DNA of 64,000 nucleotides from Rhizobium esperanzae (GTDB lineage Bacteria; Pseudomonadota; Alphaproteobacteria; Rhizobiales; Rhizobiaceae): positions 1 to 64,000 of the forward strand of contig NZ_JACIFY010000011.1 in assembly GCF_014197615.1 (NCBI RefSeq), written 5' to 3'. The translations under genes and the position numbers were made by a program. Positions 52,669-64,000 of this stretch are shown here, piece by piece. Below the pieces are notes generated by a model. The model saw only the letters and a program-made list of their open reading frames with translations. It was not told where the DNA came from and made no database searches. Numbering within the stretch: the stretch's first letter is position 1; every line of letters starts with the position of its first letter.

Positions 52669-53721
52669 TCAGGCAGCCAGACACCTGAGGAAGCCATCCA
52701 CATCAGCCTCCGTTGTGGCGAAGCTGGTGACCAGTCGGATCAGAATTTCGTTTTTGGAGACGAGTTCGGGCGCTGCCGCCGGTACCGGCCATTCGTAAAA
52801 TTTCGCACCCTTTTCTTCCGCGGTTTTCGCAGCGATCCTGCTGACGACAGCAAAGACTTCGTTGGAAGCGGTCGGCCAGGCGAGGCGGGCGGCGTTGCTG
52901 GCGCCGATGCCGGCCCGCAGCCGGTCGGCCATGCCGTTCGAATGGCGGGCGAGATCGAGCCAGAGATCGTTTTCAAAATAGGCATCGAACTGGGCGGCGA
53001 TGAAACGCGACTTGGAGAAGAGTTGGGCGGCGCGCTTGCGGATGAAGGGCATTTCGCCTGCCTGATCCGGGTTGAAGAAGACGATGGCTTCCGCACACCA
53101 GCAGCCGTTCTTGGTGCCGCCGAAGGACAGCATGTCGACGCCGCGCTTCCAGGTCATCTCGGCCGGGGTGACACCGAGCGCGACCAGCGCGTTGACGAAG
53201 CGAGCGCCATCCATATGGAGCGGCAGGTTGCGCTTTTTTGATATGGCGGCGATCTCGCCGATCTCCGGCAGCGAATAGACCGTGCCGATCTCCGTCGTCT
53301 GGGTGATGGTCACCGCGCTGGCGCGGCCATGACGCAGGGCGTCCTCGGGGAAGTTCGCGATCTTCGCCGAAAGCCTGGCCGGATCGATCTTGCCGGCTTC
53401 GCCGTCGACGGCCATGAGGCGGGCGGAGCCGGAGAAGAATTCCGGCGCGCCGCATTCATCTTCGATCACATGGGCTTCCGAATGGCAGAAGGTAATGCCG
53501 CCGGGGCGCTGGACGCTCGCCAGCGCCAGGGAGTTGGCGGCCGTGCCGGTGGCGACGAAGAAAACCGAAACCTCGCGCTCGAAGATCTCTGAGAAGCGGG
53601 CCTCGACCTTCCTGTCGAGATCGCCGGCGCCATAGGCAGGAGCAAAACCGGCCGATTCCGCCAGCAGACGTTCGGCAATGGATCGATGGGCGCCGGCCCA
53701 GTTATCGGAAGCAAAGAACAT
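52669..53721 (-). CDS. ltaA: low-specificity L-threonine aldolase
   Basis: A 350-residue PLP enzyme of the beta-eliminating-lyase group that splits threonine into glycine and acetaldehyde. Motifs are FFVATGTAANSLAL, LPLHMDGARFVNAL (PLP-binding Asp) and MLSFGGTKNGCW (Schiff-base Lys). The ATG at 53721 gives the normal start MFFASDNWAGAH; upstream ATGs at 53733 and 53754 lack ribosome sites too. It is convergent with the LysR gene. Confidence 0.87.
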   Translation of the reverse strand: MFFASDNWAGAHRSIAERLLAESAGFAPAYGAGDLDRKVEARFSEIFEREVSVFFVATGTAANSLALASVQRPGGITFCHSEAHVIEDECGAPEFFSGSARLMAVDGEAGKIDPARLSAKIANFPEDALRHGRASAVTITQTTEIGTVYSLPEIGEIAAISKKRNLPLHMDGARFVNALVALGVTPAEMTWKRGVDMLSFGGTKNGCWCAEAIVFFNPDQAGEMPFIRKRAAQLFSKSRFIAAQFDAYFENDLWLDLARHSNGMADRLRAGIGASNAARLAWPTASNEVFAVVSRIAAKTAEEKGAKFYEWPVPAAAPELVSKNEILIRLVTSFATTEADVDGFLRCLAA

Positions 53722-54263
53722 GAGGGGGACCATAGGAAAGGAAGGGTTTGGCAAGGCCGAAGCGGAGATTACGCCAAAGCTTCACCGGATCAAGGCGGCT
53801 GCCTCCGACACATCACAAAAATTGAACTACGCAATCAATAAACAAAATGATGGCTCATGACGTAATTTTATTTCTCCATTGCGACCGATTCGGTAATCTT
53901 CCGTCGCAAATTGACGTTTTTTAGCGACGCGCTCTTGCGGAGCTGACTGCTTTCTGGCATAGAACAGATGAATTAGGACAGTGTTGCTGTCCTATCTTGG
54001 CCTTGCGGCCGAAGAGGCGCCGAAAACCCTGGAACAGATGGGCTTTCACGCTATAGTTCTTCCGAGCGTCAAGCCCCGTGGACGGGCGGCGCGCGGGGGC
54101 AGATGGCAGGCGCGGAACGCGACGGTTTGCTTTCCTTAAGAAGCAGATGTCTGCGGCCGATCTTCACAATGCAACAGCGCTGTCATGCGCCGAACCTATT
54201 CTGGTTGCGGCGCGGGACGAAAAGCCGCCCGCGGCCCCGCGGGTTTCGACAGGAGGAAAGATG
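53722..54263 (+). promoter_or_regulatory. gltB upstream region with two inverted repeats
   Basis: 540 bp without a supported gene. TTGCGAC (53879-53885) and GTCGCAA (53903-53909) are inverted over 17 bp. AGGACAG (53975-53981) and CTGTCCT (53987-53993) form a hairpin over 5 bases. The AT-rich stretch 53815-53880 is a likely promoter zone for either direction. AGGAGG at 54251 is the gltB ribosome site. The binding proteins are unknown. Confidence 0.45.
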
Positions 54264-58985
<4,722 letters not shown>

Positions 58986-59203
58986 TTGCAACAGGACATC
59001 CGTCACCTGCCGAATGAGGTGACGGATGGCGAATATCTCGATGACCCGTGAAAAACCGACGGCGAAGGCCGGCCAGATCACACGGATGTCTTGCAAGGGA
59101 TATGATCCATGGCGGTCAAGACAAGCAACTCGCTCGGGATACCGGGACTGACGATAGACAGATTGGCTGCGGTGAGGCGGTCATGAGGGTAAGGGACGAA
59201 GAC

Positions 59204-60658
59204 ATGGGCAAGGTAACAGGCTTTCTGGAAATCGACCGGCAGGTGGCGAAGTATCAGCCGGCGTCGGATCGTATCCGTCATTTCCGCGAGTTCACGATCC
59301 CGATGTCGGACCCGGAAGTGCAAAAACAGGCCGCGCGCTGCATGGACTGTGGCATCCCCTATTGCCACGGCCCGACAGGCTGCCCCGTTCACAACCAGAT
59401 TCCCGACTGGAATGACCTCGTCTACAACAACAATTGGGAAGCGGCGATCCAGAACCTGCATTCGACCAACAACTTCCCGGAATTCACCGGCCGCGTCTGC
59501 CCCGCGCCTTGCGAGGAAGCCTGCACCTTGAATCTCGAGGACGCACCGGTCGCCATCAAGACGGTCGAGCAGGCGATCGCCGACAAGGCCTATGAGCTCG
59601 GCTTTATCAGGCCGCAGCCGGCCACCGTTCATACCGGCAAGAAGGTCGCCGTCATCGGCTCCGGTCCCGCCGGCATGGCGGCCGCCCAGCAGCTCGGCCG
59701 CGCCGGCCACGATGTGCACGTCTATGAGCGTGAGACGAAGCCAGGCGGTCTGCTGCGCTACGGCATTCCGGATTTCAAGATGGAGAAGAACTTCATCGAC
59801 CGCCGCGTCGAGCAGATGAAGGGCGAGGGCGTCACCTTCCATTGCGGCGTCAATGTCGGCGTCGACGTCAAGGTCGAGCAACTGCTCGCCGACCACGACG
59901 CCGTCCTCTATTGCGGCGGCTCCGAGACGCCGCGCGAGGCGGGCATTCCGGGCACGGACCTTGCCGGCGTGCATGATGCGATGCCCTACCTGGTGCAGCA
60001 GAACCGCCGCGTCGGGCGCGAGAACATCGACAGCGTCGGCTGGCCGTCGGACCCGATCCTGGCCGGCGCCAAACATATCGTCGTCGTCGGCGGCGGCGAC
60101 ACGGCTTCGGACTGTGTCGGCACGGCATTCCGCCAGGGGGCCGTCAAGGTCACCCAGCTCGACATCCGCCCGCAGCCGCCTGAGAAGGAAGACAAGCTTG
60201 CCGTCTGGCCCTTCTGGGCGACGAAGATGCGCACCTCCTCCTCGCAGGCCGAGGGCGCGGTACGCGAGTTCCAGGTGGCGACGCTCGAATTCGTCGGCGA
60301 AGACGGCGTGCTGACCGGCGTCAAGTGCTGTGAAGTCGACGAGCGCCGGCGGCCGGTTGCGGGCACGGAATTTGTCATCCGCGCCGATCTCGCCTTCATC
60401 GCTATCGGTTTCCGCGGTCCGTTCACGACAAGCGTGCTGAAGGAACTCGAGGGCAAGCTGACGCTCAACACCGACAAGCGCGGCTCGACCAACGTCGTCG
60501 CCAACGACCGCGACTACAAGACCTCGGTCGACAAGTTCTGGACGGCGGGCGACGTGCGCCGCGGCCAGTCGCTGGTGGTCTGGGCGATCCGCGAAGGCCG
60601 CCAGGCGGCGCGCGCCATCGACGAGGCGTTGATGGGCTCGACCGTTCTGCCGAACTGA
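59204..60658 (+). CDS. gltD: glutamate synthase (NADPH), small subunit
   Basis: A 484-residue flavoprotein that passes electrons from NADPH to GltB. N-terminal cysteine clusters for 4Fe-4S centres (CMDCGIPYCHGPTGCP and CPAPCEEACTLN), the FAD site VAVIGSGPAGMAAAQQL and the NADPH site IVVVGGGDTASDCVGTA are intact. ATG 59204 (MGKVTGFLEIDRQ) follows AGGGA; the longer frame from 59048 is unlikely. It lies 218 bp after gltB in the same direction and ends with a strong terminator. Confidence 0.95.
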   Translation: MGKVTGFLEIDRQVAKYQPASDRIRHFREFTIPMSDPEVQKQAARCMDCGIPYCHGPTGCPVHNQIPDWNDLVYNNNWEAAIQNLHSTNNFPEFTGRVCPAPCEEACTLNLEDAPVAIKTVEQAIADKAYELGFIRPQPATVHTGKKVAVIGSGPAGMAAAQQLGRAGHDVHVYERETKPGGLLRYGIPDFKMEKNFIDRRVEQMKGEGVTFHCGVNVGVDVKVEQLLADHDAVLYCGGSETPREAGIPGTDLAGVHDAMPYLVQQNRRVGRENIDSVGWPSDPILAGAKHIVVVGGGDTASDCVGTAFRQGAVKVTQLDIRPQPPEKEDKLAVWPFWATKMRTSSSQAEGAVREFQVATLEFVGEDGVLTGVKCCEVDERRRPVAGTEFVIRADLAFIAIGFRGPFTTSVLKELEGKLTLNTDKRGSTNVVANDRDYKTSVDKFWTAGDVRRGQSLVVWAIREGRQAARAIDEALMGSTVLPN

Positions 60659-60689
60659 TTGCCGGTCGTATAAAGACTTGAAGATAGAG

Positions 60690-60716
60690 ACTCCGCCTCT
60701 CCGGGCGGAGTTTTTT
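60690..60716 (+). terminator. intrinsic terminator of gltBD
   Basis: CTCCGCC (60691-60697) pairs with GGCGGAG (60704-60710), extended by an A-T pair, and six T follow. The group II intron begins two bases later. Confidence 0.9.
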
Positions 60717-60717
60717 A

Positions 60718-61346
60718 GTGCGCCCAGCATGGGCGCACTCTTGTGGGTGTAAGTCCCACCGTAAGCTGGTCATGGCGAGCGAAGAGAAGCGCAACTGCGG
60801 AAGGGTGACTGACCGTGGGGAGGAAGCGTGGATCGAAACTGCGGGCCGATGGACAAGAACCGGATATGAGGCGGTGCCGACCAGGGCGAGCGGGCTAATG
60901 ACCGCAAAGCTCTCGTGACCAAGGGGCGGTGGCGTAAATCCGGCGGTCGTGCAGTGAAGGAGTGCGTTCTTACCTGGGGAGATCTCGCTTTGCGCTTGAA
61001 AGGGCGACGGTGCAGAGCCGGAGCGAGAAGTCAGCAGAGGCCGTAGTAGGGAGCGCCTTGGCGCAAACGAAGGGCCGAAGGAGCGGAAGGGGAAGCCGAT
61101 GGTTATCGGATTTGAATGGTCTCAGATGGTCGCGCCAGCGAAGCTCGCCGATCTGGCAGGTAGGGTGAAGCCCGAAGGGTCACGGCAGCGAGAAATCAAA
61201 TCCGCCGAACCAGACTAAGCAAACCCAAGCGTCAGGCCGGGAGAACGACGAGCCCGACGACTTCAACTGCTCCAACCGCCCGGTGCGGACCCGCATGCCG
61301 GGTGGTGTGGGAGGGGCGGAGCCAACAGGCTCCCCCCTATCCCGAT
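60718..61346 (+). mobile_element. ORF-less group II intron, RmInt1-like
   Basis: The 5' end GTGCGCCC fits the GUGYG rule and domain I begins with a GC hairpin and GTGGGTGTAAGTCCCACC. Near the 3' end a domain V-like hairpin (ACCGCCCGG/CCGGGTGGT, about 61277-61310) is followed by domain VI (GGAGCC/GGCTCC capped stem) with a bulged A at 61339, seven bases before the end CCCGAT. Total length about 629 nt equals a ribozyme without the maturase/reverse-transcriptase gene. CGGATTTGA and TCAAATCCG may close domain IV. Without its own protein it could move only with help. Confidence 0.8.
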
Positions 61347-61553
61347 TGCAGTGCCGCGCCTTCGAACATCGATGCCAATTTTGAGATCATAGGCTGGTGC
61401 GACCGCTTGCCGCGCCGGCATGCGCCGCAAGCCTCGTGCAATGCCGGGAAGCGAGATTTCTCATCGGACGCGGGCTCAGGAAGAGCCGGCGGCGACCGGA
61501 GCGGACGTGCCCCGCCGTTTCGGCCGCACGGCAATTTCACCAGGATTTTTCAA

Positions 61554-62180
61554 ATGGTTTCCGCACTTGACAGCACCCGGCTGATTTCGGCCCAATATGC
61601 CCTGAAAAACCTTCGCAGCTCCGACGACAGTTCGCAGGATACGCAGAATTTATCGGCGGCCAGTATCTTGAGCAGCTACGGGCTCGATTCGAGTTCGGCT
61701 TCGCTGCTTTCCAACAACGCCCTATCCGGGCTGCTCAACACGCTTTCCTCGCAGAGCGATACGTCTGATGAGACCGAAGCGACCGGAAACGGCGCCGCTG
61801 TGACCAGCGCTTCCTTCATGTCGATGCTGAAGCAGCAGCTGCAGGATGCGGCTGCCGCCGAAGGCGAGAGCGGCAAGGCCCACGACATGCTGGCCGCCCT
61901 CGAAGCGGGAACGCTGACCATCTCCGATCCGACGCAGGGCGTATCGGTTGCCGCCTGGGATGTCGACGATCCCGATGAGGCTGATACCGAGAGCAAGACC
62001 GGCATGGATATCGATGTCAGCGGCTGGAGCGATTTCCTCGATGCGCATCTGGAGCGCGGCTCAGACGGCACCTTCGTCAAGGAGAATGGCAGCTATGTCG
62101 ACCAGACGAACGACAGCAACGCCTACTTCGGCCTGATCGGCTCGGACTATTATTATCTGAGCTGGCCGCAGGCGGCGTAA
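61554..62180 (+). CDS. hypothetical protein rich in Ser and Ala
   Basis: A 208-residue acidic protein. The first 120 residues are Ser/Ala/Leu-rich helices (LSAASILSSYGLDSSSASLL, SFMSMLKQQLQDAAAAEG), followed by an acidic stretch (DVDDPDEADTES) and an ending with YFGLIGSDYYYLSWPQAA. AGGA lies 9 bases before the ATG. No signal peptide or known domain. The frame extends back into the intron (61302) but that part is not coding. The 200 bp between the intron and this gene hold nothing clear. Confidence 0.6.
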   Translation: MVSALDSTRLISAQYALKNLRSSDDSSQDTQNLSAASILSSYGLDSSSASLLSNNALSGLLNTLSSQSDTSDETEATGNGAAVTSASFMSMLKQQLQDAAAAEGESGKAHDMLAALEAGTLTISDPTQGVSVAAWDVDDPDEADTESKTGMDIDVSGWSDFLDAHLERGSDGTFVKENGSYVDQTNDSNAYFGLIGSDYYYLSWPQAA

Positions 62181-62210
62181 GCGACGGGAAGGCCATCTCG
62201 CGCGGCCGTC

Positions 62211-63419
62211 TTATTTCACCGAGACTTCGGCCGGTGTCTTGGCCGCCGGCAGGCGGTAATCATCGACACGGCCGGGAGGAGGTGGCGTCATTTCGCCCTG
62301 CTCGACCAGGAGATCGCGCGGCGACCGCGTCAAAACCATCGGCGGGGGGCGCGCGCCGAGAAGCTCGCCGCCGCCGTCGAGATTGGGGTCAGAGAGGCTG
62401 ATCGGCACGGTATGTTCGACCGGATTGGCGGGAAGGCCGAGACCGGGCAGATTGCTGGAGTCGAGGCGAACCAGATCCGGGCTTGCCTGCGTGCCGAGAA
62501 GACGCCGTGCCGGTTTTTCCACATAGAAGGCAAGCTTTCGCCGGCCGGCCTGGGTCAGGTTGATGCCATCGGAAGTGCGCAGGCGCACCTGCTGGCCGTT
62601 CACATCCGAGCCGGTGACGATGAAATTGCCGTTCTCATCGACGAAACCGTCCCAGATGTCGACGAATTCACCGCCGATGCTTTCGACCTGGTTGCGGTAG
62701 AGCTGATTCATCTGAACGGCATCGGCCGTCATCTGATCGGATTCGAAGGCGGGAAGGCCGACCCAGAGCAGCGGGATCTTGCGGTCGGTCACTTCCTTGC
62801 CGAAAGAAAGGACACGGCGCCGGTATTCACTGAACCAGCCGTCGGTGCGGAACTTCTCCTTGGCTGTATCGGTCACCATCTGCTGGCGGTCGTTGGCGCC
62901 GATCATGACGACGACCATTGCCGGCTTCAGCTCGTCGATCATCTTCGGCAGCTGTTCCGGCCAGTTGTAATAATCGTCGCGGACGAGACCCGATGAGACG
63001 TTGCCGCGGGCTTCAACGACAACGCCTGGCGAGGTCTCGAAGGCGGCGGTGAGGCCGTCACCGAGGCCGCTTGCCAGGAAGTCGCCGATAATCAGGATCT
63101 TTTTGGCGTCATCGAGCTTCTGTACCGCAGGCTCCTCTTGCACAGCCCGCACCGGCGGCGCGGTGCGGGTATTGACCACGGCCTTCGGCGCCGGCGGTTT
63201 CTTGTGCTGCTGGCGCTTCGGCTGCGGTGCGTCGGGAGCCTGAGGCCCATCGTCGAGATAGCGCCGGCCGAGGAAGAAATCGAGGATCGAACGGCGCTGA
63301 TAGCGCTGCTCCTGAGCTTCGGCGACATGCGCCGGCGCAACAGCGCCAAGGCATAGCGAAGCCGCCGCCAAGGCGAGCACAAGCCAACGGATTGGGGTGC
63401 GATCTGTTTTCTTCGTCAT
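62211..63419 (-). CDS. SGNH/DUF459-family periplasmic protein lacking key catalytic residues
   Basis: A 402-residue exported protein. A signal peptide (WLVLALAAASLCLGAVAPAHVAEA) and a Pro/Lys-rich linker are followed by a DUF459 SGNH-hydrolase-like domain. In block I the nucleophile motif GDS reads GDF (IIGDFLASGLGDGL). The Asn block is kept (MIGANDRQ). In block V the expected D-x-x-H reads DGINLTQAG. With Ser and His absent it may bind cell-wall or polysaccharide without cleaving it. It is followed within 180 bp by a lytic transglycosylase gene on the same strand. Confidence 0.78.
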   Translation of the reverse strand: MTKKTDRTPIRWLVLALAAASLCLGAVAPAHVAEAQEQRYQRRSILDFFLGRRYLDDGPQAPDAPQPKRQQHKKPPAPKAVVNTRTAPPVRAVQEEPAVQKLDDAKKILIIGDFLASGLGDGLTAAFETSPGVVVEARGNVSSGLVRDDYYNWPEQLPKMIDELKPAMVVVMIGANDRQQMVTDTAKEKFRTDGWFSEYRRRVLSFGKEVTDRKIPLLWVGLPAFESDQMTADAVQMNQLYRNQVESIGGEFVDIWDGFVDENGNFIVTGSDVNGQQVRLRTSDGINLTQAGRRKLAFYVEKPARRLLGTQASPDLVRLDSSNLPGLGLPANPVEHTVPISLSDPNLDGGGELLGARPPPMVLTRSPRDLLVEQGEMTPPPPGRVDDYRLPAAKTPAEVSVK

Positions 63420-63530
63420 GGGCAGTTCCGCATCTGCCGGCATCTTGCACGCGGGGTAGGCCAGCGTCCACTCCCGCTACTATGTAGGTCACGGTTCTGC
63501 CGCTTCCAATCAGAGCCTGGTTTTTGACTA

Positions 63531-63565
63531 GAGCGCCGTGCGTCTTTTTGGGACGCACGGCGCTC
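63531..63565. repeat. perfect 14-bp hairpin, related to the repeat at 49671
   Basis: GAGCGCCGTGCGTC (63531-63544) pairs fully with GACGCACGGCGCTC (63552-63565) over 7 bases including TTTTT. TAGAGCGCCGTGCG also occurs at 49671. It likely is a rhizobial intergenic repeat that can work as a terminator. Confidence 0.7.
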
Positions 63566-63600
63566 CAGCACTTTCAATCCTCGCATCGTGCGGGGCGATG

Positions 63601-64000
63601 CTAGCGACGAAGTGCGTTGAGAAGCGGCAGCGAGGGCTCGCCGTCCGGCTGCATGCCGATGCGCGACTGCACGGCCGATATGGCCGCCTTCGAGCCCGAG
63701 CCAAAATTGCCGTCAACCTCGCCATCGTAATAGCCGAGCGTCTTCAAACGGGTCTGCAGCTCGAATTTTTCGGTGATGTCGAGGGCGCCGTCCGGGCGCG
63801 GCCAGCGCTGTTGCATGCCGCCGTAGCCGGCGATCTGATCGGCGAGCAGGCCGACGGCAAGCGCGTAGCTGTCGGAGGCATTGTAGTTTTTGATGGTGAA
63901 GAAGTTGGCGGTCATCAGGAAGCCCGGGCCATTCGGACCAGCCGGCATCTTCAACATGGCTTTGGTGGCGCTTTCGCGGAAAGCCTTGCCGTTCGGACGT
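63601..64000 (-). CDS. lytic murein transglycosylase, MltB family (partial, C-terminal part)
   Basis: The frame is open to the window edge; 132 codons are seen. GFLMTANFFTIKNYNASDSYALAVGLLADQIAGYGG is split here only for length: NFFTIKNYNASDSYAL and VGLLADQIAG are the end of an SLT_2/MltB catalytic domain. A peptidoglycan-binding domain follows (LQTRLKTLGYYDGEVDGNFG to SLPLLNALRR). The catalytic Glu lies outside the window. It cleaves murein in the periplasm. Confidence 0.85.
   Translation of the reverse strand, partial: RPNGKAFRESATKAMLKMPAGPNGPGFLMTANFFTIKNYNASDSYALAVGLLADQIAGYGGMQQRWPRPDGALDITEKFELQTRLKTLGYYDGEVDGNFGSGSKAAISAVQSRIGMQPDGEPSLPLLNALRR

Noticed and set aside
60962..61168. A 68-codon frame inside the group II intron as a maturase remnant
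   Set aside because: It shows no reverse-transcriptase or maturase motif and lies in the ribozyme part.

Overview
The window looks like a chromosomal segment of a Rhizobium species close to R. leguminosarum / R. etli. The reasons are the high-GC alphaproteobacterial codon use, a RopA-type Porin_2 porin, gltB-gltD, a CpdR-type response regulator, N-formylglutamate amidohydrolase, a probable MmgR small RNA and hisN in the order I remember from Sinorhizobium, a ROSE-like thermosensor before an hsp20 gene, and an RmInt1-like group II intron. All identifications rest on reading the sequence; no database was searched.

Layout. 1-4490: the end of a two-component system, then a TetR repressor divergent from a VOC-fold protein and a TetA-like efflux pump, with twin palindromes between them. 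4631-12631 (all minus): a Tad-type vWA protein, then a three-gene transglutaminase / circularly permuted ATP-grasp-alpha-E / transglutaminase-DUF2126 cluster, a conserved but poorly understood peptide-modification-like system. 12730-24262: a TctDE-like sensor pair, an adenylate cyclase with TPRs, a carbamoyltransferase-like probable pseudoenzyme, an orphan solute-binding protein, a beta-helix protein and a tctCBA tripartite tricarboxylate transporter that the sensor pair may control. 24468-30088: small rhizobial proteins, a TerC-like DUF475 membrane protein, a degenerate nuclease-like protein, an exported protein and the porin.

30224-45997: a 15.7-kb integrated element in tRNA-Val(GAC). It is bounded by 51-bp direct repeats (one mismatch) of the tRNA 3' half; the intact tRNA lies at the right end beside the tyrosine integrase and an overlapping excisionase gene. 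It carries an HK97-type prohead protease, several phage-like proteins, a truncated tail-tip-like protein and a small-terminase-like gene with an amber stop. I found no large terminase, portal or major capsid, so it is a decayed prophage or a phage satellite. Its accessory part is the most interesting stretch: a DUF4145 protein, a DUF2971 protein bracketed by related hairpins in opposite orientation, a broken HTH gene, a parS-like palindrome in AT-rich DNA, a membrane protein overlapping a possible Cas2/SinR-like protein, and two divergent Arc-like repressors sharing a duplicated 19-bp operator. An inverted iteron-like array sits near the left end.

46111-64000: conserved chromosomal genes (cpdR, N-formylglutamate amidohydrolase, MmgR RNA, hisN, a lysophospholipase-like hydrolase, hsp20, a BASS transporter with a LysR regulator, threonine aldolase, gltBD). 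An ORF-less group II intron of about 629 nt follows directly on the gltD terminator. A hypothetical protein, a DUF459 SGNH-like protein lacking catalytic residues, and the end of a MltB-type lytic transglycosylase close the window.
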